NCBI RefSeq assembly: GCF_000236865.1 | Contig: NZ_HE611015.1 | Coordinates: 25,286 to 89,285, forward strand | Length of the DNA stretch: 64,000 bases | Source of the DNA: Senegalimassilia anaerobia JC110 | GTDB lineage: Bacteria > Actinomycetota > Coriobacteriia > Coriobacteriales > Eggerthellaceae | Direction: 5' to 3' | Shown here: positions 36,117-45,524 of the stretch, piece by piece | Layout: each line of letters begins with the position of its first letter | Position numbering within the stretch: the first letter of the stretch is position 1 | Notes under the pieces: model-generated | Seen by the model: only the letters and a program-made list of their open reading frames with translations | Databases searched by the model: none | What the model was told of the DNA's origin: nothing | Translations under genes and position numbers: made by a program

Positions 36117-38138
36117 ATGGGTCGCACGCGCAAGCACACGCGACGCCGTCCGCGTCCGAATCCTCACGGCGTTTTAGTGGTCCATGCAGGGTCGTTCGGC
36201 TTCGTGCGGACGGCAGAAGGGGAATACTTCATCCCGGACTCGAAGATGGCCGGGGCTTTCGACGGCGACTTGGTGGAAGTGGCGCCGCTTCCTGCCCGCG
36301 GCGCGTCCGACGGCGCGCGCGCCGATCGGCCGGCGGCGCGCGTGCTGCGCGTCATCGACCGAGCGCACGATACCGTCGTGGGGCGCTATGAGGTTGCCGA
36401 GCCTTTCGGCGTGGTGGTGCCCGAGGACCATAACATCCCTTACGATATTTTCACCATGCGCGCCGATTCCCCCGATATCCCGGACGGCGCCCTTGTGCGC
36501 GTTCGCATGACGGCATACCCATCGCGGCATGAGGCCGCTTGCGGCGTTATCGAGGAAGTGCTCGGCATGGCCGACGACGCCACCGTTTCCGTTGAATCCA
36601 TCATCGCTCGCGCCAAGCTTGAAACCGTGTTCTCGGAAGGAGCCTTGGCGCAAGCCGATGCGGCGGTTCTCGGTGAAGTGGGCGCTCTTGCGGCGGGGTA
36701 TCGCGATATCCGCGATCGCATGGTGTTCACCATCGACCCAGCCGATGCCCGGGATTTCGATGATGCGCTTTCCTTGGAGCCGGCGGAGGACTTCCGCAAG
36801 CACGGCGCCGTGTGGCGTCTGGGCGTCCATATCGCCGATGTGTCGCATTATGTGGAGTGGAACAGCTCGCTCGACCTTGATGCGCGCCGGCGCGCCACCA
36901 GCGTGTACCTGGTCGATCGCGTCATCCCCATGCTGCCCGAGCAGCTTTCCAACGGGCTGTGCTCGCTCAATCCAGGCGAAACCCGCAGGTGCATGACATG
37001 CGATGTGTATCTTGACGAGGACTGGAGGCCCGTCGGCTACGATCTGTACCCGGCGCTCATGCGCTCATGCGCCCGTCTGACGTACAATCAGGTGCTCGAT
37101 GCGCTGCAGGGCGCACCGCTCGGCGCCTCCGGCACGCTTGACGGCTTGAAAGGCTGCGCGATGGGTCAGGGTATCGACGATGCCATCATGCAGCGCGTCG
37201 AAATCTTGAGCGATTTTGCGCAAGCGCGCATCGCCTGCCGACAAGCTGCCGGCGGCCTTGACTTCGAGTTCCCCGAGGCCCGCGTGATCCTCGACGGATC
37301 GGGCAAGCCCTGCGGGGTGGACCTCCGCGTGAAGAACCAGGCCACCAGCCTGGTCGAGGAGGCTATGATCTTAGCCAACGAGGTGGTGGCGGCGCATCTG
37401 CACGAGCGCGATTTCCCCGCCTTGTATCGCGTTCATGAGAAGCCTTCGCCGGAAAGCCTTGCCGCGCTGCTCCCCGTGCTCTCCGAGTTCAGCTGGTTCA
37501 ATCGCATCAGCCCTGAGCGTTTCGTGGCCGGCGATGCGCATGCCGTGCAGCAGGTGCTCTTGGAAAGCCAAGGGCGGCTTGAGGCCGATCTTGTGCAGGC
37601 GCTCGTGCTGCGCGCCATGAAGCGCGCCTGCTACAAGCCCGAATGCGAAGGGCATTACGGCTTGGCAAGCGCGGCATATGCGCATTTCACCAGCCCTATT
37701 CGCCGATACCCCGATCTCGTGGTGCATCGCATGCTGCGCGCGCAGCTCACGTGCCGCCCGCAGCGTTTCGAGCAGGAGGTCGCGGCGTTGCCTTGGATCG
37801 CCGAGCACTCCTCGGATATGGAGCGCGTCGCTGAGAAGGCGGCCCGCAAGTCGCAGGAGCTCAAGCTTGCCGAGTACATGTCCCGTTTCGTCGGGCAGGC
37901 ATTCACGGCAGCGGTGTCGGGGGTTGCCGCATATGGCATGTACGTGAAGCTCGACAACACCGCGGAAGGGCTGGTGGCGGCCAGGCATTTAGGCGGCGAA
38001 TACTTCGCGCTCGATGCGGCTGGCTGCATGCTGGTCGGTCAGGACAGCGGACGCGTATTCCGGCTGGGTCAGCGCGTAGAAGTGGTTCTTGAGTCCGCGG
38101 ACGCTCGGGCCGGCCGCCTTGACTTCCGCCTTGCGTGA
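36117..38138 (+). CDS. rnr: RNase R / VacB family 3'-5' exoribonuclease
   Basis: 673-residue processive RNase that degrades structured RNA and takes part in decay of non-stop mRNA with tmRNA-SmpB. Catalytic RNB domain aspartates are in TIDPADARDFDDALSLE. HYGLASAAYAHFTSPIRRYPDL and the C-terminal S1 domain (FTAAVSGVAAYGMYVKLDN) are clear. A basic N-terminus (GRTRKHTRRRPRPNPHG) precedes the cold-shock-like segments. E. coli RNase R is 813 residues; this shorter form fits Actinobacteria. The ATG abuts the peptidase stop (TAGATG). smpB and ssrA lie 16 kb downstream. Confidence 0.92.
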   Translation: MGRTRKHTRRRPRPNPHGVLVVHAGSFGFVRTAEGEYFIPDSKMAGAFDGDLVEVAPLPARGASDGARADRPAARVLRVIDRAHDTVVGRYEVAEPFGVVVPEDHNIPYDIFTMRADSPDIPDGALVRVRMTAYPSRHEAACGVIEEVLGMADDATVSVESIIARAKLETVFSEGALAQADAAVLGEVGALAAGYRDIRDRMVFTIDPADARDFDDALSLEPAEDFRKHGAVWRLGVHIADVSHYVEWNSSLDLDARRRATSVYLVDRVIPMLPEQLSNGLCSLNPGETRRCMTCDVYLDEDWRPVGYDLYPALMRSCARLTYNQVLDALQGAPLGASGTLDGLKGCAMGQGIDDAIMQRVEILSDFAQARIACRQAAGGLDFEFPEARVILDGSGKPCGVDLRVKNQATSLVEEAMILANEVVAAHLHERDFPALYRVHEKPSPESLAALLPVLSEFSWFNRISPERFVAGDAHAVQQVLLESQGRLEADLVQALVLRAMKRACYKPECEGHYGLASAAYAHFTSPIRRYPDLVVHRMLRAQLTCRPQRFEQEVAALPWIAEHSSDMERVAEKAARKSQELKLAEYMSRFVGQAFTAAVSGVAAYGMYVKLDNTAEGLVAARHLGGEYFALDAAGCMLVGQDSGRVFRLGQRVEVVLESADARAGRLDFRLA

Positions 38139-38189
38139 GCAAGTTCAAGTCACGGGTTGAAATGTTGCGCCAGTGAAATAAGCTGACCG

Positions 38190-38224
38190 CAAAGCCCCAC
38201 GTCAAAGGCGTGGGGCTTTGTTTT
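38190..38224 (+). terminator. Terminator of the ftsEX-rnr operon
   Basis: CAAAGCCCCACG / CGTGGGGCTTTG with a 7-nt loop, followed by TTTTC. Confidence 0.93.
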
Positions 38225-38252
38225 CCCGACCGAAGAAAACGTGAACGGGATT

Positions 38253-38289
38253 CCGTTTGCCTTGAAAACCCTACCGTTTGCACTACCAT
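38253..38289 (+). promoter_or_regulatory. Promoter and probable operator of the fatty-acid operon
   Basis: TTGAAA (38262), 16 bp, TACCAT (38284). The octamer CCGTTTGC occurs at 38253 and 38274, a direct repeat of 21-bp period, two helical turns, bracketing the -35. This is the expected geometry of an operator bound by a dimer, but no regulator is identified. Predicted leader about 60 nt. Confidence 0.55.
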
Positions 38290-38352
38290 TGCCGGGTACG
38301 CGGTTCCCGCCATATCGGGCGTGTTCGAAGTAATATTTCGTGAATAGGATCT

Positions 38353-39321
38353 ATGTATATGAATACCCGCATCACCGAGCTTTTGGGCATTGAAGCGCCC
38401 ATCATCCAGGGTGCCATGGCGCGCATCGCCGACGCCAGCTTGGCCGGCGCCGTCAGCGCCGCCGGCGGCCTGGGCATCATCGCCTGCGGAGGTGCTCCGC
38501 TTGAATGGGTGGAGCAGCAGGTTGCGGCCGCCCGCAAGATCACCGACAAGCCCGTCGGCGCCAATGTCATGCTTATGGACCCTAACGCCGCCGAGCTTGC
38601 CAGGCTTCTTGTGGACCTGAAGATCGACGTGGTGACCACCGGCGCCGGCAGCCCCGCAAACTATATGGATATGTGGAAGGAGGCCGGGATCAAGGTCGTC
38701 CCCGTCGTCGCCACCACCGCGCTCGCCAAGCGCATGGAGCGCCTGGGCGCCGATGCCGTCGTTGCCGAAGGCACCGAAAGCGGCGGGCATGTGGGTGAGC
38801 TTACCACCATGGCCCTGGTCCCTGCGGTGTGCGACGCCGTATCCATCCCCGTCATCGCCGCCGGCGGCATCGCCGATGGGCGCGGTGTGGCGGCCGCGTT
38901 CACGCTGGGTGCCGAGGGCGTGCAGATGGGCACGCGCTTCCTCACCGTTGAGGAGTGCACCGTCTCGGATGCGTACAAAGAGCGCGTTCTGGCGGCCAAG
39001 GACTCAGATACCATCGTCACGGGACGCGGCAGCGGCCATCCCGTTCGCTGCTTGAAGAACAAGTTCTCCCGCAACGTGCGCAAGTTGGAGGCCGATCTGA
39101 CTAAAAACGGCGACGAGCTTGAGGCCATGTACGTGGGCAGCCTGCGTCGCGCCGTCGAGGGCGATGTGGACAACGGCTCCATGATGGCCGGCCAGGTTGC
39201 CGCCCTTGTACATGAGCGCAAGACCGCGCAGGAGGTCATCGACGAGCTGATGGCGCAGGCGCAGGCCGTGGGCGCGCGCACCCTCCAGCAGGCCGCCGAT
39301 GCCAACGCGGTGCGCGGGTAG
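38353..39321 (+). CDS. fabK: Enoyl-ACP reductase II, FMN-dependent (FabK)
   Basis: 322-residue flavoprotein that reduces trans-2-enoyl-ACP with NAD(P)H, last step of each fatty-acid cycle. Family marks are IEAPIIQGAMARIADASLAG, GGLGIIACGG, EGTESGGHVGE, IAAGGIADGRG and GAEGVQMGTRFL. ATG 38353 is preceded by TAGGAT; ATG 38359 is a possible alternative. First gene of a tightly spaced operon (fabK-D-G-F-Z-accDA). FabK replaces FabI, as in Streptococcus and Clostridium, and is naturally insensitive to triclosan in those species. Confidence 0.95.
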   Translation: MYMNTRITELLGIEAPIIQGAMARIADASLAGAVSAAGGLGIIACGGAPLEWVEQQVAAARKITDKPVGANVMLMDPNAAELARLLVDLKIDVVTTGAGSPANYMDMWKEAGIKVVPVVATTALAKRMERLGADAVVAEGTESGGHVGELTTMALVPAVCDAVSIPVIAAGGIADGRGVAAAFTLGAEGVQMGTRFLTVEECTVSDAYKERVLAAKDSDTIVTGRGSGHPVRCLKNKFSRNVRKLEADLTKNGDELEAMYVGSLRRAVEGDVDNGSMMAGQVAALVHERKTAQEVIDELMAQAQAVGARTLQQAADANAVRG

Positions 39322-39331
39322 GGGGGTTGAT

Positions 39332-40264
39332 ATGAACCCGGTGTTCATGTTCTCGGGCCAAGGCGCCCAAAAGCCCGGCATGGGCGAGAGCCTGTTTTGC
39401 GTTCCCGAGGTCAAGGCGGTGCTCGACTGCGCTTCCGACGTGCTCGGCTATGACGTGGCAGCGCTTATGACCAGCGCACCTGCCGAGAAGCTCAACGACA
39501 CCCGGTATGCGCAGCCGGCAACCTGCGCGCTGTCCGTGGGCATCGCGTCGGCCCTGCAGGCGCGCGGCGTGCAGCCTCAGGCCGTGCTCGGATTCTCGTT
39601 GGGGCAGGTCAGCGCCCTGGCGGTTTCGGGCATGCTCACCTACGAGGAAACGTTTTCGTTCGTGGCCGAGCGCGCCCGCCTTATGGCGCAGGCCGCTGCC
39701 GAGCGACCGGGCGTGATGAGCGCGCTGCTTAAAGCCGATGGGGAATCGGTCGCGCATCTGTGCGAGGAGTGCGCGCAGGGCCAGGTGCTCGTCCCCGCGA
39801 ACTTCAATTGCCCGGGCCAGATCGTCATTTCGGGAGAGCTGGCCGCCGTCGAGCGGGCCGAAGCCGCCTGGGAGGCGGCAGGCAAGCGGTATGCCCGTCT
39901 GGCCACCTCTGGCGCGTTCCACAGCCCGCTTATGCAGTCGGCCGCCGATGAGCTTGACGCGTATCTGGCGGAAGTGGATTTCAAGCAGCCTTCCGTCCCG
40001 CTCATCTGCAACACCGATGCGCAGCCGCTTTCCGCCGAGACGGCGCGACGCCATCTCGTCGATCATCTGACCCATCCGGTGCGCTTCGAGCAAAGCGTGC
40101 AGTCCTTAGTCGATCAGGGTGCTGCCGTGTTCGCCGAGGTCGGCTTCGGCGGGGTGCTGTCGAACCTGGTCAAACGCATCGACCGCAAGGCGGCCCGTCC
40201 CTGCATCCAGGATGCGGCGTCCTTCGATGCATTCGTTTCCGAATACGCCGAGGATAAGGAATAG
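39332..40264 (+). CDS. fabD: Malonyl-CoA:ACP transacylase (FabD)
   Basis: 310-residue enzyme that loads malonyl groups onto acyl carrier protein. Begins NPVFMFSGQGAQKPGMG; the nucleophile Ser is in GFSLGQVSAL and the catalytic His in TSGAFHSPLM; GQIVISGE is also typical. ATG follows a run of G (GGGGGG). Ten bases after fabK, three before the fabG start. Confidence 0.95.
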   Translation: MNPVFMFSGQGAQKPGMGESLFCVPEVKAVLDCASDVLGYDVAALMTSAPAEKLNDTRYAQPATCALSVGIASALQARGVQPQAVLGFSLGQVSALAVSGMLTYEETFSFVAERARLMAQAAAERPGVMSALLKADGESVAHLCEECAQGQVLVPANFNCPGQIVISGELAAVERAEAAWEAAGKRYARLATSGAFHSPLMQSAADELDAYLAEVDFKQPSVPLICNTDAQPLSAETARRHLVDHLTHPVRFEQSVQSLVDQGAAVFAEVGFGGVLSNLVKRIDRKAARPCIQDAASFDAFVSEYAEDKE

Positions 40265-40267
40265 CAC

Positions 40268-41032
40268 ATGAACGAATCTCAAGATACCACCCGCCGCGCG
40301 GCGCTTGTCACCGGCAGCTCGCGCGGTATCGGCCTTGCGGTCGCCGAGCAGCTGGCGGCTGCCGGCTTCAACGTGGCGCTGAACTGCTCGAGCGAGGCGG
40401 GCCTTTCCGCGTTGCGCGAGCAGGCTGGCCGCATCGCCGGCGAACATGGCGTGCAGGTCGTGGCCATCGCGGCAAGCGTGGCCGGTGAAGCCGAGGCGAA
40501 CGCGCTTGTCGAACAGGCGCACGAGGCCTTCGGGCGCCTGGATGCCGTGGTCAACAACGCCGGTATCACCCGCGACGGGCTTATGGTGCGCATGAAAGAC
40601 GACGACTTCGACCGCGTCATCGACGTCAATCTGAAGGGCACCTTCCACATCTGCCGTGCCGCTGGCAAGATCATGATGAAGCAGCGCTACGGGCGCATCG
40701 TGAACATGTCGAGCATCTCCGGCGTCGGCGGCAACGCCGGCCAGGCGAACTACGCGGCATCGAAGGCGGGCGTCATCGGGCTGACGAAGACCATCGCCCG
40801 CGAGCTTGCGGCCCGCGGCGTCACGGCCAACGCCGTCGCCCCCGGCTTCATCTCCACCGACATGACCGACGCCCTGTCCGAGAAGCAGCGCGAGGCCATC
40901 GGCGAGCAGATTCCCATGAAACGCTTCGGCACGGTAGACGACGTCGCCCATTTGGTGGGCTTTTTGGCAAGCGAGGAATCCGGCTACATTACCGGGCAGG
41001 TCATCTGCATCGATGGAGGTTTAGCACTATGA
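40268..41032 (+). CDS. fabG: 3-oxoacyl-ACP reductase (FabG)
   Basis: 254-residue short-chain dehydrogenase that reduces 3-oxoacyl-ACP with NADPH. Cofactor motif TGSSRGIG, NNAG motif VVNNAGITRDGLM, catalytic Ser region NMSSISGVGGN, and YxxxK in NYAASKAGVIG. The tail GYITGQVICIDGGLAL is typical. Stop overlaps the fabF start by four bases (ATGA). Confidence 0.96.
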   Translation: MNESQDTTRRAALVTGSSRGIGLAVAEQLAAAGFNVALNCSSEAGLSALREQAGRIAGEHGVQVVAIAASVAGEAEANALVEQAHEAFGRLDAVVNNAGITRDGLMVRMKDDDFDRVIDVNLKGTFHICRAAGKIMMKQRYGRIVNMSSISGVGGNAGQANYAASKAGVIGLTKTIARELAARGVTANAVAPGFISTDMTDALSEKQREAIGEQIPMKRFGTVDDVAHLVGFLASEESGYITGQVICIDGGLAL

Positions 41033-42309
41033 GTCAGGTAATCGATACGTCCGCAACGCGCCGCCCTGATGGCACCCACCGCGTGGTCATCACCGGCATG
41101 GGCGCGGTCACGCCCGCCGGCGTCGGCGTTGACGCGCTTTGGGATGCCGTGATGGGCAAGCGCTGCTGCATCGATACCATTTCGCACTTCGATCATGAAG
41201 CGTTCGATGTGCATGTGGCGGGCGAGGTGCGTGATTTCGACCCGACCGAGCACGGGCTGTCCAAGAAGGAGGCGCGCCGCTTCGAGCGCTTCGTCCAGTA
41301 CGCCATCGTTGCCGCCGACGAGGCCATGGCGCAGTCCGGCATCGACATGGAGCAAGAGGACCCCACGCGCGCGGCGGTGATCTTCGGCGCGGGCATTGGC
41401 GGCATCGACGAGCTGCAAAACGGTTTCTACACGCTGCACGATAAGGGCCCCAAGCGCGTCAGCCCGCTGTTCGTTCCCACCATGATCGGCAACATCGCGG
41501 CAGGTCATCTGGCCATCCGCTATGGCATGCGCGGCGAGTGCATCGACGTGACCACCGCTTGCGCCACCGGCGCCCACAACATCGGCGCCGCCGTGCGTTC
41601 CATCCGCCATGGATACGCCGATATGGCGCTTGCGGGTGGCTCGGAGGAGTCGGTCAACCCCATCTGCATCGCCGGTTTCGCCAATCTGGGCGCGCTTGCC
41701 AAGGTCGACGACCCCGCTCAGGCATCGCTGCCCTTCGATGAGCGTCGCTGCGGTTTCGTGGCGGGCGAAGGCGCCGGCGCCGTGGTGCTCGAATCCCTCG
41801 AGCACGCCCTGGCGCGCGGTGCGAAGCCCCTGGCCGAGATCACGGGTTTCGGCTCCACAGGCGATGCCTACCATATGACCGCCCCCGAGCCTTCGGGCGA
41901 GGGCATCCAGCGCGCTATGCTCCAGGCGCTTTCCGAGGGCGGTTTCACGCCTGCCGACCTTGGTCACGTCAACGCCCACGGCACGGCCACGCCTGCCAAC
42001 GACTCCACCGAGTCGCACGCGCTGCTTGCGCTGTGCGGCGAGGAGGAGGGTCGCAAGGTGCCGGTGGTGTCCGTGAAGGGGACCACGGGCCATACGCTCG
42101 GCGCTGCCGGTGCGGTCGAGGCCATCGTTACGGCGCTTTCCGTCGCCAACGAGTGCGTGCCGCCCACCACGGGTTTCGCGCAGCCCGACCCCGATTGCCC
42201 CGTCAACGTGCTCACCGAGGCGAAGACGGGCTATCCGCAGAAGGTCGCGCTGTCCAACTCGCTCGGCTTCGGCGGCCATAACGCCGTTCTCGCCATCTCG
42301 CCCTGCTAA
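41029..42309 (+). CDS. fabF: 3-oxoacyl-ACP synthase II (FabF)
   Basis: 426-residue elongation condensing enzyme. Catalytic Cys in DVTTACATGAHNIGAAV, His residues in VNAHGTATPANDSTE and KGTTGHTLGAAG. The start is extended by about 15 residues before VVITGMGAVTPAGVG. The initiating condensing enzyme FabH and the acyl carrier protein are not in this operon and must be encoded elsewhere. fabZ follows after 65 bases. Confidence 0.96.
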   Translation: MSQVIDTSATRRPDGTHRVVITGMGAVTPAGVGVDALWDAVMGKRCCIDTISHFDHEAFDVHVAGEVRDFDPTEHGLSKKEARRFERFVQYAIVAADEAMAQSGIDMEQEDPTRAAVIFGAGIGGIDELQNGFYTLHDKGPKRVSPLFVPTMIGNIAAGHLAIRYGMRGECIDVTTACATGAHNIGAAVRSIRHGYADMALAGGSEESVNPICIAGFANLGALAKVDDPAQASLPFDERRCGFVAGEGAGAVVLESLEHALARGAKPLAEITGFGSTGDAYHMTAPEPSGEGIQRAMLQALSEGGFTPADLGHVNAHGTATPANDSTESHALLALCGEEEGRKVPVVSVKGTTGHTLGAAGAVEAIVTALSVANECVPPTTGFAQPDPDCPVNVLTEAKTGYPQKVALSNSLGFGGHNAVLAISPC

Positions 42310-42374
42310 GGCGCAGCGCCGCCAACCCCTCCTGTTCAGCGAGCGCTTCCGCGCCCCATTCTAAGGACCTACCC

Positions 42375-42824
42375 ATGGAAACCATCCAATATCCCTGCGG
42401 CCGCGACGTCATCGAGCGCGTCCTGCCGCATCGCGACCCGTTCGTGTGGGTCAGCCGCGTGCTCGAATGCGAACCCGGGTCAAGTATCACCGCCGAGCTC
42501 GACGTTGACCCCGAGCTGCTCCTGTTCGCGGGTCATTTCCCTGGTCATCCGGTGCTGCCGGGCGTCATCATCATGGAAGCGCTTGCGCAAACCGCATCGT
42601 TTTGCGCGCTCGTCGGCCGCGATGAGCCCGGGGTGCTCGGCTTTTTCGCCGGCATCGACAAGGCGAAGTTCCGCCACCAGGTACAGCCCGGCGACGTGCT
42701 CACGCTGAAGGCGGACATCGTGAAGAACTCCTCGCGCATGGTCGTGGCCGATGTGCAGGCGCTCGTCGGCGATCAGGTGGCGGCCACGGCCACGCAGAAA
42801 TACGTTATGGCCAAGGGTGCGTAG
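42375..42824 (+). CDS. fabZ: 3-hydroxyacyl-ACP dehydratase (FabZ)
   Basis: 149-residue hotdog-fold dehydratase. [13 protein letters not shown], the catalytic His in [20 protein letters not shown] with the Glu nearby, and [12 protein letters not shown] are diagnostic. ATG at 42375 preceded by AAGGACC. Followed 20 bases later by the acetyl-CoA carboxylase gene. Confidence 0.95.
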   Translation: METIQYPCGRDVIERVLPHRDPFVWVSRVLECEPGSSITAELDVDPELLLFAGHFPGHPVLPGVIIMEALAQTASFCALVGRDEPGVLGFFAGIDKAKFRHQVQPGDVLTLKADIVKNSSRMVVADVQALVGDQVAATATQKYVMAKGA

Positions 42825-42844
42825 GGTTTTTCGAAGGGTTTGAC

Positions 42845-45385
42845 ATGAAGCTATTCAAGCAGGACTACATCTCGTTCGACGGTTCGGGTTCGTTCGTCAC
42901 CGTTTCCGGCGATGCACGCGAAAGCGTCGTCGACGATGCCGATGTGGCGTATCGTCTCTCGCGTATCGCGGAAGAGGAGCGCGAGCGCATGACCGCCGAA
43001 GGGACCGCTCCCAACGCGGTCGATGCCGCGGACATGTCGGCCTATACCGGGGTCGGCTCGCAGCATGCCCAGGCGCCCCTTACTGCGCAGGCGGGCGGGT
43101 CTGCGGCGTTTACTCCTGCGCCGGTGGCCCTTGTGGTTGCGCGCGGCAAAGCCGCGAAGCGCACCATCATGGCGGTGCAGGATGCCGGCATGGTGGCCTG
43201 CGTCGCGTGCACCGACGACAAACGCGCGGACGCAGCTCTGCGCGCGGCCGATGCGAAGGTCAGCCTTGGCGAGAAGCATCTCGACGCGCTGTACTCCAAC
43301 GGCTATGCTGTGCTGAAGGCTGCTGAGGAAGCGGATGCCCAGGTCATCTTGCTGATCGAAGATGCCCAGGCGCTTTCAGGCGTAGATACGTTCCTGGCAC
43401 GCGCGGCAGCTGCCGGTCGCCGCGTGTTCACGCAGCTGGGCGATTCCCCGCAGCTCGGCTGGGTGCTGTGCACCACCGACAAGACACATGAGGTGTGCGG
43501 CGCGTGGCGCACCTGCAAGCACTGCAAGCTCACCTTCGACGGCGCCAGCTTGGCGGCGGGGCATTACGTGTGCCCCTCGTGCGGCGGGTACATGCGCATG
43601 ACCTCCGACGAGCGCATCGACGACCTGCTCGATGCCGGCACGTTCCAGGAGTGGGATCGCGCCATCGAGCAAACCGATCCGCTCGGCTTCCCGGGCTACC
43701 TTGACAAGCTTGAGGCCCAGCGCGGGAAAACCGGCCTTGAGGAGGGCGTTCGCACTGGTCAAGGTTCCATTGCGGGCTTGAAGTGCGCCATCGGCATCAT
43801 GGAGTCCACGTTCTTCATGGGGTCCATGGGCAGTGTGGTGGGGGAGAAGGTCACGCGCCTGTTCGAGCGTGCCACCGCCGAGCATCTGCCGGTGATCATC
43901 TTCACCGCTTCGGGCGGCGCGCGCATGCAGGAGGGTTTGGTCTCGCTCATGCAGATGGCGAAGACCTCGTGCGCCATCGAGCGCCATGCTGCGGCGCATC
44001 TGCCGTACATCTCGGTCATCACCGATCCCACCACCGGCGGCGTCACCGCGTCGTTCGCCATGGACGGCGACATCATCTTGGCCGAACCCAAAGCGCTCAT
44101 CGGCTTCGCCGGGCAGCGCGTTATCCGCGATACCATCCGCCAGGAGCTGCCCGAAGGGTTCCAAACCGCCGAGTTCGCGCTTGAGCATGGCTTGATCGAC
44201 GCCATCGTCGAGCGTCAGGACCTACGTGCCACGCTGGCCCATATCCTGGCCATGCATCTGTCGACCGCTTGCCAGGCGACCGGGTGCGCGCACAACGCCG
44301 GCGACCATGATGTGCTCGTCAGCTACCGTGCGGTCTGCGACAACCTGGAAAACGGCACGGCAACGTACAACACCGTCACCTATTCCGACCTGCGTCCCGA
44401 GCCTATGAGCGTCGAGGAACGCGCCGTGTGGGAGAAGCTGCGCGAGGCTATTCCCTCGTCGCTTATCCCCGAGAGCCTGCGTGCGGGCGCATCCCGACGC
44501 GTCGAGCGCGCCATCGCCGCTGGCACCTTCGACGCCGAGGCCGGCACGTCCTTGGAAGTGGGCTCGACATCGGTCGTCGCAGCCGCATCGCCTGATGAGC
44601 AGGAAAACCGTGCGTGGCAGAGCGTGCAGCTGGCCCGCAACGTGCACAGGCCCACGGCGATCTCCTATATCCGCAGCTTCGTCGACGGGTTCGTCGAGCT
44701 GCATGGCGATCGCGGGTTCGCCGATGATGGCGCCATCGTCGGCGGCATCGGCTGGATTGGAGGGCGTGCCGTCACCGTCATCGGCCAGGAGAAGGGCGAG
44801 AACCTCAAGGAGCGCATCCGCCGTAACTTCGGATGCCCGCAGCCCGAGGGCTATCGCAAGGCGCTGCGCCTCATGCGCCAGGCCGAGAAGTTCCGTCGTC
44901 CCATCGTGTGCTTGGTGGACACCCAGGGCGCGTATTGCGGCACCGAGGCCGAGGAGCGTGGGCAAGGCAACGCCATCGCCGACAACCTGGTGGCTATGGC
45001 GGGCTTGAAGGTTCCCGTGGTCACCGTGCTTTTGGGCGAAGGCGGTTCGGGCGGCGCTTTGGCGCTCGCCGTCGCTAATCGGGTTGCCATGCAGGAACAC
45101 GCGGTGTATTCGGTGCTCTCGCCTGAGGGCTTCGCCTCCATCCTGTGGAAGGACAGGACGCGTGCCCCCGAGGCTGCCGCCGTCATGAAGATGAGCGCGC
45201 AAGAGTCCCTGGAGCTCGGCGTCATCGACGCCGTGGTCTCCGAGGGGCCCGCACCCGCGCACGAGAACCCCTTGACCGCCGAGCGTAACGTACGCGATTA
45301 TGTGCAGGCGGCGCTCGATGAGCTGTGCGGCATGAGCGAGCAGGAGCTGCTCTCCCAGCGCTACGATCGCTTCCGCAAGTTCTAA
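42845..45385 (+). CDS. accDA: Acetyl-CoA carboxylase carboxyltransferase AccD-AccA fusion with biotin-carboxylase-like N-terminal domain
   Basis: 846-residue protein that makes malonyl-CoA for the operon. Residues about 219-500 are AccD with a zinc ribbon C224-X2-C227...C243-X2-C246, [18 protein letters not shown] and [14 protein letters not shown]. Residues about 590-846 are Acc[34 protein letters not shown] and [17 protein letters not shown]. Residues 94-200 resemble the pre-ATP-grasp N-terminal domain of biotin carboxylase ([20 protein letters not shown] for the usual IANRGEIALRIIRA), without the ATP-grasp part. The first 93 residues match nothing I know. AccB and AccC are not nearby. Terminal gene of the operon. 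Confidence 0.93.
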   Translation: MKLFKQDYISFDGSGSFVTVSGDARESVVDDADVAYRLSRIAEEERERMTAEGTAPNAVDAADMSAYTGVGSQHAQAPLTAQAGGSAAFTPAPVALVVARGKAAKRTIMAVQDAGMVACVACTDDKRADAALRAADAKVSLGEKHLDALYSNGYAVLKAAEEADAQVILLIEDAQALSGVDTFLARAAAAGRRVFTQLGDSPQLGWVLCTTDKTHEVCGAWRTCKHCKLTFDGASLAAGHYVCPSCGGYMRMTSDERIDDLLDAGTFQEWDRAIEQTDPLGFPGYLDKLEAQRGKTGLEEGVRTGQGSIAGLKCAIGIMESTFFMGSMGSVVGEKVTRLFERATAEHLPVIIFTASGGARMQEGLVSLMQMAKTSCAIERHAAAHLPYISVITDPTTGGVTASFAMDGDIILAEPKALIGFAGQRVIRDTIRQELPEGFQTAEFALEHGLIDAIVERQDLRATLAHILAMHLSTACQATGCAHNAGDHDVLVSYRAVCDNLENGTATYNTVTYSDLRPEPMSVEERAVWEKLREAIPSSLIPESLRAGASRRVERAIAAGTFDAEAGTSLEVGSTSVVAAASPDEQENRAWQSVQLARNVHRPTAISYIRSFVDGFVELHGDRGFADDGAIVGGIGWIGGRAVTVIGQEKGENLKERIRRNFGCPQPEGYRKALRLMRQAEKFRRPIVCLVDTQGAYCGTEAEERGQGNAIADNLVAMAGLKVPVVTVLLGEGGSGGALALAVANRVAMQEHAVYSVLSPEGFASILWKDRTRAPEAAAVMKMSAQESLELGVIDAVVSEGPAPAHENPLTAERNVRDYVQAALDELCGMSEQELLSQRYDRFRKF

Positions 45386-45421
45386 CCGTTGCGGCGCTAT
45401 ACGCGTTGCCGTGGCAGACGA

Positions 45422-45503
45422 AAGGGCCGGGCTTCGAGTTGCGGCCCGCTGCCGGACCGAAAGCGAAGGTTCGGCAGCGGGCGCGGCTTGAAGCCCGGCC
45501 CTT
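45422..45503. terminator. Large two-tier bidirectional terminator between accDA and the SNF2 gene
   Basis: Outer stem AAGGGCCGGGCTTC / GAAGCCCGGCCCTT encloses an inner stem GCCCGCTGCCG / CGGCAGCGGGC. It lies in the gap between two convergent genes and is followed on the plus side by CTTCTTTG. Confidence 0.8.
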
Positions 45504-45524
45504 CTTTGCGCTCAGGGAGCAAGA

